From CAZHVS01 sp964536015 (GTDB taxonomy: Bacteria > Bacteroidota > Ignavibacteria > Ignavibacteriales > Ignavibacteriaceae): a stretch of 64,000 bases of DNA. Each line of letters starts with the position of its first letter. Position 1 is the stretch's first letter. The notes beneath the pieces were generated by a model. The model was not told the origin of the DNA and did not search any database. It saw nothing but the letters and a program-made list of their open reading frames with translations. Made by a program: the position numbers and the translations under genes. Where the stretch lies: the NCBI GenBank assembly GCA_964536015.1, contig CAZHVS010000007.1, positions 106,594 to 170,593 on the forward strand. The letters run 5' to 3'. Below, piece by piece: positions 35,567-43,431 of this stretch.

Positions 35567-37704
35567 TTCAATTTTTTAATCTCAATACAATTATCGAAGT
35601 TATTTGTAAACAATAAGGTCAATTCATTATCTAAAAATTTTTTAACAACAAAGAAATTTACATTCTTCTGTTCAGATATATTTTCAAAAATTAATCTTGA
35701 ATTAGTGAAGTTTGATTTAACAAATGTTATTATATTTTTATTTAACAAATATAAAGACAATTTTTTATCGCTTTTAGAAATCTTTTTCGGGACATAAATA
35801 TCTTTCTTTTCGAAAGAAAAGAATTTATCTATTTCTTCTCCGGATAAATATAGTTTGTAATTTTTTCCGGCAATTATTCCATTTGTTTTGTCGCCAACAG
35901 TGAGAATTGAAAAACTGACGGGAGCAACTTGATTAATTAATCCACAGGACAACAAAGTAATTTTAGAATTTTCTTTTGCTTTAACAGAATAAAGGTCTAT
36001 CTTGTTTTGCTTGTCTGAATGACTAATATAACGCAGCAATAAATTCGAATTTTCTTGTTTCCAGTAATAGATATTTCCATCATCGTCAAACAAGGCATCA
36101 ATTACATCTCTATCAAAAGCAGATGATGAAGTTGTCATATATCTTAAATTATTATATGAATAGCTGTACGAATAAAGCTGCCCGTTTATTAATTGCAAAG
36201 TATTTATAATCCCACGTGAAAAATTCTGATGTTCAGTCAATTTTAAATCTTTTATTAAACCATCAGTATATATTATTTCTTTCTGGTAAGAAAACTTGTT
36301 CAGATTAACAATTACAATTTCAATAACTCTCTTATTATAATCATACAAGTAAAATTCTTTTTCAAATTTATCTTTTTCTAATATTTCTACTTGAGAATAA
36401 TTAGTATAAACCGGAATGAAAAATATTTTTTCATACTTTTTTTGTTTGTTTCTAATTACAAGATTTAAAGTTGTGTTTCTCTCATCGATATAACAAATAT
36501 CTTGAATCCCATCATTCAAATAATCAAATGTTTCAATCAGACCAAGAATACCACCAAAAGTTATTTTTATTTCATCTGCATCCCATTGTTGTGTAAGAGT
36601 AATCAAATTTCCATCTTTGCAATACATCGCGATTCCTTTGGTAAAATGATTTTGAAATATTACCAAATCCTCTAATCCTTTTTTCTGTAATGAACATATC
36701 TCAGGAAAAAATTCCATTTGATTTTTCTGTAAGACCAAATTAACAACACTTCTTTCTTTGTTTAAATAAACAAAATCTGTCTTGCCGTCATTGTTAAAAT
36801 CATTCCATAGAATTTTGTCAGGAATAAAATCAAGACTTAAAGACTTGTTATTATTGTATGCTGATGTTCCGTCACCATAATGTATGTAAATAACTCTTCC
36901 TGATGAAAAAACTAAATCCGGGAATGCATCATTATTGATATCCACAATAGCGAGGTTACCAATTTGGGGAGGAACGGGAATATCTCTTGTTAGATTAAAA
37001 TCACCTCTTCCATTATTGAAATAAAACTGCAAAGTTCCTGTTAACACATTATATGCAATAATATCACAATATGAATCGTTATTTATATCAAATAATACTG
37101 ATTGCGAAAAGGAAGACTTCTTTAATATTTTTTCTTCAACTAAAAGACTATTTGATCGTTTAACAATAGATAATCCATCAAATGAAGATCCTGAAATTAA
37201 AAATTCATTTTCTTCATCAAAGTCAATATCACCTGTTGATATTTTATCAGGATAAGAATTAAATTTTATTTGTTTCGATAAATTCAGGTTGCTTTTCTGA
37301 TTAAAACTTAGAATTGATAATTTTCTTGCATTACGTGAAACAGAAACAATTTCTTTACGAAAATTATTTTCAGTTGATATTATTCTAGACGAAGCAAACG
37401 GCAACTGAACAAAATCATTTTTTTGAGTTCTGTTATTAATATCAATATGAATTAAACTATGTTTGCTTTGTTTGGAGGAAAATAGTAGAAAGTTATTAAT
37501 TGTATCATTTGTTGAGTTAAGGCAAATAATCCCATCATAGTCTTTATCCACCTTAAAAGAATTGAAAGTACAAAAACCGTTTAAGGGAATTTGAGCATTT
37601 AAAAAACTCAGATTTAAAAGAAAAAGTAAAAATAAACTACTTATTCTTGGAATGAAGACGTGCCTCTCTTCTTTTAAGTGCTTCTTCAAATCTTCTTTTC
37701 TCAT
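35563..37704 (-). CDS. Exported FG-GAP/VCBS-like repeat protein
   Basis: A 713-residue protein with repeated FG-GAP-like units. These include GDIDFDEENEFLISG, DINNDSYCDIIAYN, DINNDAFPDLVFSSG and DFNNDGKTDFVYL, many with imperfect calcium loops. A hydrophobic export segment lies at about 21-37 (SSLFLLFLLNLSFLNAQ). It is internal because the ATG at 37704 sits 68 nt within the thioesterase gene, so a later non-ATG start is possible. Unlike the FG-GAP protein at 434, it has no YPNPFN-type tail; its end simply stops after strands. It may be held by the metalloprotease encoded next, with which it is translationally coupled (ATGA). Function unknown. Confidence 0.7.
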   Translation of the reverse strand: MRKEDLKKHLKEERHVFIPRISSLFLLFLLNLSFLNAQIPLNGFCTFNSFKVDKDYDGIICLNSTNDTINNFLLFSSKQSKHSLIHIDINNRTQKNDFVQLPFASSRIISTENNFRKEIVSVSRNARKLSILSFNQKSNLNLSKQIKFNSYPDKISTGDIDFDEENEFLISGSSFDGLSIVKRSNSLLVEEKILKKSSFSQSVLFDINNDSYCDIIAYNVLTGTLQFYFNNGRGDFNLTRDIPVPPQIGNLAIVDINNDAFPDLVFSSGRVIYIHYGDGTSAYNNNKSLSLDFIPDKILWNDFNNDGKTDFVYLNKERSVVNLVLQKNQMEFFPEICSLQKKGLEDLVIFQNHFTKGIAMYCKDGNLITLTQQWDADEIKITFGGILGLIETFDYLNDGIQDICYIDERNTTLNLVIRNKQKKYEKIFFIPVYTNYSQVEILEKDKFEKEFYLYDYNKRVIEIVIVNLNKFSYQKEIIYTDGLIKDLKLTEHQNFSRGIINTLQLINGQLYSYSYSYNNLRYMTTSSSAFDRDVIDALFDDDGNIYYWKQENSNLLLRYISHSDKQNKIDLYSVKAKENSKITLLSCGLINQVAPVSFSILTVGDKTNGIIAGKNYKLYLSGEEIDKFFSFEKKDIYVPKKISKSDKKLSLYLLNKNIITFVKSNFTNSRLIFENISEQKNVNFFVVKKFLDNELTLLFTNNFDNCIEIKKLK

Positions 37705-38107
37705 CCTCGCTCTCGGGCAATACTTGAATAGCTTTTACCGGTTTCCCTCTGTCGTTAAGAGCAACAAAGGTTAAGTAAGCTGAATTGGTATGTTTTTTAA
37801 TTCCCTGCTTAAATGATTCAGCAAAAACCTTAACTCCAACTTCCATAGAAGTTCTAAAAACTCTGTTTACAGATGCAACAAGTGTTACTGCCTCACCAAG
37901 TTTTATTGGATGATGAAAATCAATTGAATCTACTGAAGCAGTAACACAAATATATTGTGAATGCTTAGCCGCAGCCATTGCTGCACAAATATCAATCCAG
38001 TGCATCAATTCTCCACCAAGCAGATTTCCAAGCTGGTTTGTCTGGTGCGGAAGCACCAACTCGGTCATTTTAATGATGGATTCTTGTACTTTTTTTGTTT
38101 TTTTCAT
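37637..38107 (-). CDS. Acyl-CoA thioesterase, hotdog fold (YciA/BACH type)
   Basis: A 156-residue cytoplasmic enzyme with a hotdog fold. Seen: LVLPHQTNQLGNLLGGELMHWID (in part: NLLGGELMHWID, about 27-38), AAMAAAKHS, and TASVDSIDFHHPIKLGEAVTL, all typical of the YciA/BACH acyl-CoA hydrolases, which cleave acyl-CoA to free acid and CoA. A Lys/Arg-rich C-terminal extension (about 125-156) overlaps the start of the FG-GAP gene. It begins within the last codons of bamD (ATGA), so the pair is coupled. Confidence 0.9.
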   Translation of the reverse strand: MKKTKKVQESIIKMTELVLPHQTNQLGNLLGGELMHWIDICAAMAAAKHSQYICVTASVDSIDFHHPIKLGEAVTLVASVNRVFRTSMEVGVKVFAESFKQGIKKHTNSAYLTFVALNDRGKPVKAIQVLPESEDEKRRFEEALKRREARLHSKNK

Positions 38108-38865
38108 TTAATTGCAGTTTTATTGCTCAATTTAAGCTCTTCTTTTAATCTCATAACCTCATCATAATTTTTATCAGTAGGAAATTTAACGAGGTAATTG
38201 TTCATTTCTTTTTCGGCTTCAAGAAGCCGGTTTTTATCTAAAAGAATTTTTATTTTATTATATGATGCCAGAGGTGCAAATTTGGTATCGTGATAAGTTT
38301 CCAGTATGATGTTATAATAAGAAACGGCAGCATTAAAATACTCGAGTTTTTCATAGATATGGGCAGAATTGAAAACTTTTAAAGCGAGTTTTTCATTCAT
38401 TTCAGCTATCTTTTTTTCTGCCTCAGAAACACGTGAATCGAGCGGGAAAAAATCTATAAATGCCTGATATTCTTCTATTGCTTTCTTGGTAAACCTTTGG
38501 TCTAATGAGTATTGCGGGGATAGCTGGTAATAACATTCAGCCAGCATAAATTGTGCATCGGGAACAAAGGAACTTGCTGCCATATTTTTAATCAACCTGC
38601 TGAATTCTGAAGCTGCAAGGATGTATTCTTTTCTCATAAATCTGCATTTACCAAGATAGAATTGTGCGTCATCTACAACTTCATTCCCGGGAAATTGAAG
38701 AATTATTGCTTCAAATTCGGAAATTGCAACGTCGTATGTTCTATCTTCAAACAATGCAATAGCATATTTCAACCTTTCTTCTGGTTGAAGATTTACTGTT
38801 TCTATAGATGAAGAACATCCCCAAAGAATTAATGGCAGAATTATTAAAAATATGTAGTATTTCAT
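38104..38865 (-). CDS. bamD: Outer-membrane assembly lipoprotein BamD
   Basis: This 253-residue lipoprotein has a lipobox ILWGC (about residues 12-16), then five TPR-like helical pairs: ERLKYAIALFEDRTYDVAI (in part), VVDDAQFYLGKCRFM, FVPDAQFMLAECYYQLSP and FAPLASYNKIKILL. The spacing and the tail of helices match BamD, which with BamA inserts beta-barrels into the outer membrane. The open frame reaches 38898 by a TTG start, but the ATG at 38865 puts the signal sequence at the front and is preferred. It heads the long minus-strand operon that runs on to ccmF. Confidence 0.85.
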   Translation of the reverse strand: MKYYIFLIILPLILWGCSSSIETVNLQPEERLKYAIALFEDRTYDVAISEFEAIILQFPGNEVVDDAQFYLGKCRFMRKEYILAASEFSRLIKNMAASSFVPDAQFMLAECYYQLSPQYSLDQRFTKKAIEEYQAFIDFFPLDSRVSEAEKKIAEMNEKLALKVFNSAHIYEKLEYFNAAVSYYNIILETYHDTKFAPLASYNKIKILLDKNRLLEAEKEMNNYLVKFPTDKNYDEVMRLKEELKLSNKTAIK

Positions 38866-38977
38866 TATCCAGTAAAATTTATTTAAAAACTGTTGCAAGT
38901 ATAGTCAAAACATAAAATGGTTCAAAGGTAAAACTTAATATCATTTTATCTGAATGAAAACTATTACTTAATAATAA

Positions 38978-39574
38978 TTATTTGCTTCTGACTGAAAAAA
39001 ACAGATAAATCACCGTAGCTGCCAGGCTTAGAACAATTATCGGCTCCCAAATTCCATTTATAGAGAAAGAATCTTTTTTCAATCCCCGAGTAAACTGCAG
39101 CTGTGCGTTTTCGACTTGTTCAATTTCAGAATAAAAAATTGTATCCTTAATTATATACGTAAAACTTTCTTCAGCTAAATCATTTGTAAACAGGAAACTT
39201 CCCTGTAAAAAGAAATTTCTTTCAATTGTATAATCTCCAAAGAAACCCAGTTTTTCTAGATTACTATATTTAATAGCAGATTGTTCTATTCGAAATAATA
39301 TGTCCGGTTTTTCGTTTGAGAATATAAATTCTATATCAGGATTTGACGTTGATAATTTTGATTGAAGATATGAATTAAAAAAATTCAATTCACCTGGAAG
39401 ATCGATAGAAATCCGACATTGTGCTTGATTTTTCACATTAATTTTTTGTGATACTCTTTGCAGTGAGGAATCTATAAGAGAATAAAAAACTTCCAAATTT
39501 GTTTTTTGTTGAGCTTGCGCAATAACCACAAACGATAATAGAAAAAGAATTAAAGTTTTTTTAATTGTCAGCAT
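38978..39574 (-). CDS. Exported protein with C-terminal membrane helix, unknown function
   Basis: A 198-residue protein with a signal peptide (about 1-21, ending AQAQ) and a C-terminal transmembrane helix (about 174-193: PIIVLSLAATVIYLFFSV). The mature part is predicted to be mixed alpha/beta, with CRISIDLPGELNFF and a run YTIERNFFLQGSFLFTN. This resembles a periplasmic domain held in the inner membrane by its C-terminal end. No family was recognised. It ends 112 nt upstream of bamD on the same strand and may be an extra first gene of that operon. Confidence 0.55.
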   Translation of the reverse strand: MLTIKKTLILFLLSFVVIAQAQQKTNLEVFYSLIDSSLQRVSQKINVKNQAQCRISIDLPGELNFFNSYLQSKLSTSNPDIEFIFSNEKPDILFRIEQSAIKYSNLEKLGFFGDYTIERNFFLQGSFLFTNDLAEESFTYIIKDTIFYSEIEQVENAQLQFTRGLKKDSFSINGIWEPIIVLSLAATVIYLFFSVRSK

Positions 39575-39676
39575 TTCATCAAATAAATTTTCATAGATGG
39601 ATTTCTTTTCATATATGTGAAATTTAGCAGTTATTCTGCAATAAAAAAAATAATGAGCATCAAATGTTTGTTCACT

Positions 39677-39994
39677 TTAATGTGAAGAGAACTTCAATCC
39701 GACTATTCCAATAATAATTAGAGCAATAAAAAATAATCTAGTAAGATCTTTTGGTTCGTTGAAAAATAAAATCCCAAGCAAAACGGTTCCAACGGCTCCT
39801 ATTCCTGTCCATACAGAGTAAGCAGTACCGACTGGAAATTGTTTTAATGAATAAGCCAGAAGTCCCATACTTATTATAATACTGGCAACTGTAATTATAC
39901 TTGGTATTAATTTGGAAAACCCATGCGAATACTTTAGACTAATTGCCCAGACAACTTCAAAAAGTCCAGCTACAAATAAAACAAACCAATTCAT
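39677..39994 (-). CDS. SMR-family exporter of the Gdx/SugE type
   Basis: A 105-residue inner-membrane protein with four helices, an antiporter that swaps its cargo for protons. The first helix has GLFEVVWAISLKYSHGF with the essential Glu13. The second motif, KQFPVGTAYSVWTGIGAVGTVLLGI (in part: PVGTAYSVWTGIGAV, about 54-68), is the SugE/Gdx signature rather than that of EmrE multidrug pumps. Gdx proteins export guanidinium. A structured non-coding segment of about 100 nt lies upstream on the same strand, which suggests riboswitch-type control. Quaternary-amine export is the main alternative. Confidence 0.88.
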   Translation of the reverse strand: MNWFVLFVAGLFEVVWAISLKYSHGFSKLIPSIITVASIIISMGLLAYSLKQFPVGTAYSVWTGIGAVGTVLLGILFFNEPKDLTRLFFIALIIIGIVGLKFSSH

Positions 39995-40046
39995 AACATT
40001 AACATTAAATGGTAAATAATTAACAAAAAAGATTATTTAAAATAAC

Positions 40047-40087
40047 AAACCCTGGATCCCAAAATCCAGGGTTTGGATGTTTTTTTT
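40047..40087. terminator. Terminator-like hairpin upstream of the Gdx gene
   Basis: An 11-bp stem, AAACCCTGGAT (40047-40057) with ATCCAGGGTTT (40064-40074), has a 6-nt loop. On the plus strand it is followed by GGATG and eight T residues, so it could end a plus-strand RNA. On the minus strand it is followed by TTGTTATTTT and lies 50 nt ahead of the Gdx start, so it could be the terminator half of an attenuating leader. Confidence 0.65.
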
Positions 40088-40088
40088 A

Positions 40089-40170
40089 CAACTGTAGTAA
40101 ACCAAATCATCGGTTAAATGGTAGGTTGCTTAACTCTGATCTTAGCCAGCGTAAAGCTTTACTACAGTTG
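40089..40170. ncRNA. Structured RNA candidate in Gdx leader
   Basis: The arms CAACTGTAGTAAA (40089-40101) and TTTACTACAGTTG (40158-40170) form a perfect 13-bp inverted repeat. Inside are a 4-bp stem (ATCA 40106-40109 / TGAT 40137-40140), a 5-bp stem (GTTAA 40113-40117 / TTAAC 40130-40134) and a one-sided bulge. This is a complex fold, not a plain terminator. Together with the hairpin at 40047-40074 it fills the 295-nt gap upstream of the Gdx gene. Known guanidine riboswitch consensus motifs were not recognised in it. Confidence 0.4.
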
Positions 40171-40289
40171 CTGCCCTCAGTTATCTTTCAAAATTAAATT
40201 TCAACAACTACTATAATAACAAGAGACAATTCGGTTTAGTTCCCGTTTTATAAAAATTTCTTTACTTTGAAAAAAGAACACAATACAAT

Positions 40290-41456
40290 TTAAAATCCAT
40301 TTTCCAGAAAATCAACCTTTAAATAAACTATTTCGGGTTTATTTCCAGTTCTTACTGGTGGACCCCAAGTTCCAACACCGCAAGAGACATAAAAATGACT
40401 ATCGTTAATTTTTTTATAACCCCAGCTAATTTCAAATATTTTAGTTGTAATAATATTAAATGGCCATAATTGCCCATGATGAGTATGCCCGGACAGTTGT
40501 AGATCCACCTTGTTTTTTACTGCATCAGATAGATTGAATGGCTGGTGGTCCATCAATATAATTGGAAGTTTTGTATTCGCTTTTTCCAATATTTTTTCCA
40601 GAGATGTTCTATAAATTTTTTTAAATTGTTTTATGCTTATATCTTCTCGGCCAACCAGATAAAATGAGTTATCTATACAAAGCAATTCATCTCTTAAAAC
40701 ACGCACATTATGTTCGGTAAGATATTTTACAGCAGCTTCTTCTCCTCCAATATATTCGTGATTTCCGGTAACTGCGTAAATACCATATCTGCTTCTCAAT
40801 TTTTTTAAAGTTTCACCAAGGTTTTGATTGATTACTGGTTTAAGATCTTCATCAACAACATCGCCTGCCAGTAATATTATATCTGGATTGATTTCATTAA
40901 TCTTCTCGATAATTTTTTCAATTCGTTTTTTGCAGATAATTGTGCCAAGGTGAATATCTGATGCCAAGGCTATTTTCAAAGTTTTTTGCGGGCTACGTTT
41001 ATTTATTTTGATTCTAAGTTTTCTGACGATAGGACTTGCAGCGTTTATTAAGCCTATTATTACCAAAACCATAATTGTAAATAAAATGATCAGATATATT
41101 ATTGTTCGAATTTCGTTTAAATTTTTATAGTAAAAAACCGATAATAGTGGAATAAGACGAATAGCCAGTTGGAGAATGTCGAAAAACAAGAAGAATAAAA
41201 TTGCATAAGCAAATACAGCAAGATATATTGAACCAAACCAAGTTAAAAAATTACTAAAAAATGAAATCCTGATTCTTTCCAGAAATCTTCCTACAGGAAA
41301 TGATAATGCAGTAAATAAGAAAACAATAAAATATGTAATCTTCAGAGTTGGTATGTGCGAAACTATTTCCCAGCCTTTGTAAAAAATATAAATATTCAGT
41401 AATCCATATATTGCAAGAGCAATCGATAAAAAGGTTATTAACTGGTAACGTTTCAA
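40290..41456 (-). CDS. Membrane-anchored metallophosphoesterase (YkuE-like)
   Basis: A 388-residue protein with four or five N-terminal transmembrane helices (about 5-25, 36-55, 68-95, 115-140) and a C-terminal calcineurin-like phosphoesterase domain. All metal-site motifs are visible: ALASDIHLG (about 164-172), LLAGDVVDEDL (about 196-206), VTGNHEYIGG (about 231-240), and LSGHTHHGQLWP (about 331-342). It resembles YkuE/YaeI-type enzymes proposed to act on lipids; substrate unknown. The start is TTG with GGAAC upstream; no ATG fits. It stands 111 nt from a divergent lipoprotein gene. Confidence 0.85.
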   Translation of the reverse strand: MKRYQLITFLSIALAIYGLLNIYIFYKGWEIVSHIPTLKITYFIVFLFTALSFPVGRFLERIRISFFSNFLTWFGSIYLAVFAYAILFFLFFDILQLAIRLIPLLSVFYYKNLNEIRTIIYLIILFTIMVLVIIGLINAASPIVRKLRIKINKRSPQKTLKIALASDIHLGTIICKKRIEKIIEKINEINPDIILLAGDVVDEDLKPVINQNLGETLKKLRSRYGIYAVTGNHEYIGGEEAAVKYLTEHNVRVLRDELLCIDNSFYLVGREDISIKQFKKIYRTSLEKILEKANTKLPIILMDHQPFNLSDAVKNKVDLQLSGHTHHGQLWPFNIITTKIFEISWGYKKINDSHFYVSCGVGTWGPPVRTGNKPEIVYLKVDFLENGF

Positions 41457-41568
41457 TTTTGTTCCTTAATTTCTTTTAGTTAATAAACAAATATAAAAAA
41501 TGATAGTGCACTTTCTGTTGCATTAAAAATTAATTAGAAATATTTTTCTGTAAACAAAAAGAAGAATT

Positions 41569-42156
41569 ATGAAGCCGTTATTTGCGTTATTAAGTTACAC
41601 TATAATTTTTTTTAGCGCTGGTTGCAATAACCCTGAAAAACCAAAAGTTCTTGAAAAAATTAAAAACTATGATGTATTAATTAACAACCATGCAACTAAT
41701 TTTGAAAAAATTAAAAAAGAAGATCAGGATATTCAACTTTCATTTATTGTAAAATTGAAGAATACTTTTTCGGATACTTCATATTTTGTATTCAATAATT
41801 TGAAGAAAGAAATTATAAAAGCAGATTTTTCAGGCAGTGAAAAAGATGAAGTTTTGACTTCATTAATAAAAGTTCAAAACAAGGCTTATGATTTATCAAT
41901 TTCACTAAATGAGTTTTCAACAAAACTTGAATTAATTGAGCTTGACAGCATCTATGCAAGAACGATTCTGCGAGCAAAAAATCTTCTTGAAATAAATCCA
42001 TCAATGATTGAATCGTTATCAAATATCTCAAAAGAAACTAAATCGAAAATTGATATAAGAAAAAAGGAAGTTAAATTTGATTTAAGTGAGTATATTGATT
42101 CAATAAACATTCTAAGAGATGCCTTAAGACAAAATCCGGAAAAAATTTTAGAGTAA
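41569..42156 (+). CDS. Predicted lipoprotein with coiled-coil, unknown function
   Basis: A 195-residue protein with a lipoprotein signal (IIFFSAGC, Cys at about 19). The rest is highly charged, predicted to be mostly helical with coiled-coil stretches (for example KIKNYDVLI, KNLLEINPSM, KSKIDIRKKEVKF). No enzyme motif was recognised. It is a single plus-strand gene between minus-strand neighbours and converges with the RsbU-type phosphatase. A periplasmic structural or binding role is possible but unsupported. Confidence 0.6.
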   Translation: MKPLFALLSYTIIFFSAGCNNPEKPKVLEKIKNYDVLINNHATNFEKIKKEDQDIQLSFIVKLKNTFSDTSYFVFNNLKKEIIKADFSGSEKDEVLTSLIKVQNKAYDLSISLNEFSTKLELIELDSIYARTILRAKNLLEINPSMIESLSNISKETKSKIDIRKKEVKFDLSEYIDSINILRDALRQNPEKILE

Positions 42157-42166
42157 TCTGAAATAT

Positions 42167-43363
42167 TTATTTATCTCTTTTAATTACCATAACAGTGGCA
42201 TCATCTTCCCATTTTTTATTTTTACCGAATTCAAACGCCGACTTAAAAATAGCTTTCATAATATCATTGGCAGATTTATTGAGATTTTCATTTACAACAG
42301 ACATAATTCTTTCAACGCCAAATAATTCTGAGCGGCGATTTTTACGTTCAATAATTCCATCTGTAAAAAGCACAAGTATTCCATTTTGCGGAATACTTAC
42401 AAATGACCTCCTCAACTCAATATCCGGGAAAGCTCCAATAATTAAGCCTGTCGGCTCAAGAGGTACAATTTTATTCCCAGTAAATAATAATGGAGATGGA
42501 TGTCCTGCATTTGCATAAAATAAATTTCCTTCAGGTTCCATTTCAGCATAAACTAAAGAAATAAATCTTGCCGAGTAAACACTTTGATAAATTACCGAAT
42601 TAAGTTTTTTCAAAGTGTGAACCATCTTCATGTGTTTTTCAAGTCCCATTCTTAAGCCTGTAATTACATCGCGGACCATCAAAGCTGCTGGCAAACCATG
42701 ACCGCTGGCATCCCCAACACAAAAGCCAAAATTTCCATCATCAAAATTATAATAATCATATAGGTCTCCGCCCACAAGTTCTGCTGGTTGAGAAAATGCA
42801 GCTACCTGGTAACCTTTAACTTCTGGAGGTGTAGCAGGTAATAAACTTTGTTGAATTTGAACTGATTGTTCAACTTCACTTTTTACAGTTTCGGATACTA
42901 ATCTATGATTCAATGCTGTTCTTACAGCATTGAGACATAAATCAACCTCTTCCCTTATCCAACCTGCTCGAAGCTCAAAAACAAAAATCCAGCGTGTTAC
43001 AGAATTACTTACAGTGAATGCGACATGAGTAAAATATTCTTTACGTTTCGAAAGATTTTGTTCGTTTATAAAAACAGGTTCATTGAAAATATAAGTTTTC
43101 CATTTTACAACAAGTTGAATTTGTTCAGACTCTACAGGTATTGATTGTTTAACTAAATTTTTTAATGAAGCGGGACTGGAAACAAGCACATATTCATCTT
43201 CAGCCTGTTCATAAATAAAACCATTTGCTATTTTCAAATCTTGTCCAAATGTATTTTCCAATTGTTTAACAATCGTGAACAAGTAGTCTTTTCCTGTTTT
43301 TTCGTATCCAATTTTGCTCTGGATATAATCAAGTTTTCTATAGAATATTTTAGGTTCAATCAT
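42167..43363 (-). CDS. PP2C-type serine phosphatase (SpoIIE/RsbU family)
   Basis: A 398-residue cytoplasmic protein. Residues about 1-165 form a GAF-like or unassigned sensor part. The C-terminal SpoIIE/PPM domain (about 170-395) holds QIQQSLLPATPPEVKGY at its front, then the metal residues in ELVGGDLYDYYNFDDG (about 205-220) and VGDASGHGLPAALMV (about 226-240). LFTDGIIERKNRRSELFG and WEDDATVMVIKRD follow. Such enzymes dephosphorylate anti-anti-sigma or similar Ser-phosphorylated proteins in partner-switching regulation. No RsbV/RsbW gene is near. Probably monocistronic. Confidence 0.9.
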   Translation of the reverse strand: MIEPKIFYRKLDYIQSKIGYEKTGKDYLFTIVKQLENTFGQDLKIANGFIYEQAEDEYVLVSSPASLKNLVKQSIPVESEQIQLVVKWKTYIFNEPVFINEQNLSKRKEYFTHVAFTVSNSVTRWIFVFELRAGWIREEVDLCLNAVRTALNHRLVSETVKSEVEQSVQIQQSLLPATPPEVKGYQVAAFSQPAELVGGDLYDYYNFDDGNFGFCVGDASGHGLPAALMVRDVITGLRMGLEKHMKMVHTLKKLNSVIYQSVYSARFISLVYAEMEPEGNLFYANAGHPSPLLFTGNKIVPLEPTGLIIGAFPDIELRRSFVSIPQNGILVLFTDGIIERKNRRSELFGVERIMSVVNENLNKSANDIMKAIFKSAFEFGKNKKWEDDATVMVIKRDK

Positions 43364-43431
43364 AAATTAAAATTTTTGTTTGCTTAAATGTAATAAGTAA
43401 AAAGTTAAGAAAGGTTAATTTGTTGTTAAAT

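Noticed and set aside
39995..40289. Known guanidine riboswitch (classes I-III)
   Set aside because: The conserved core motifs of those classes were not seen on either strand, so only a structured leader is claimed.
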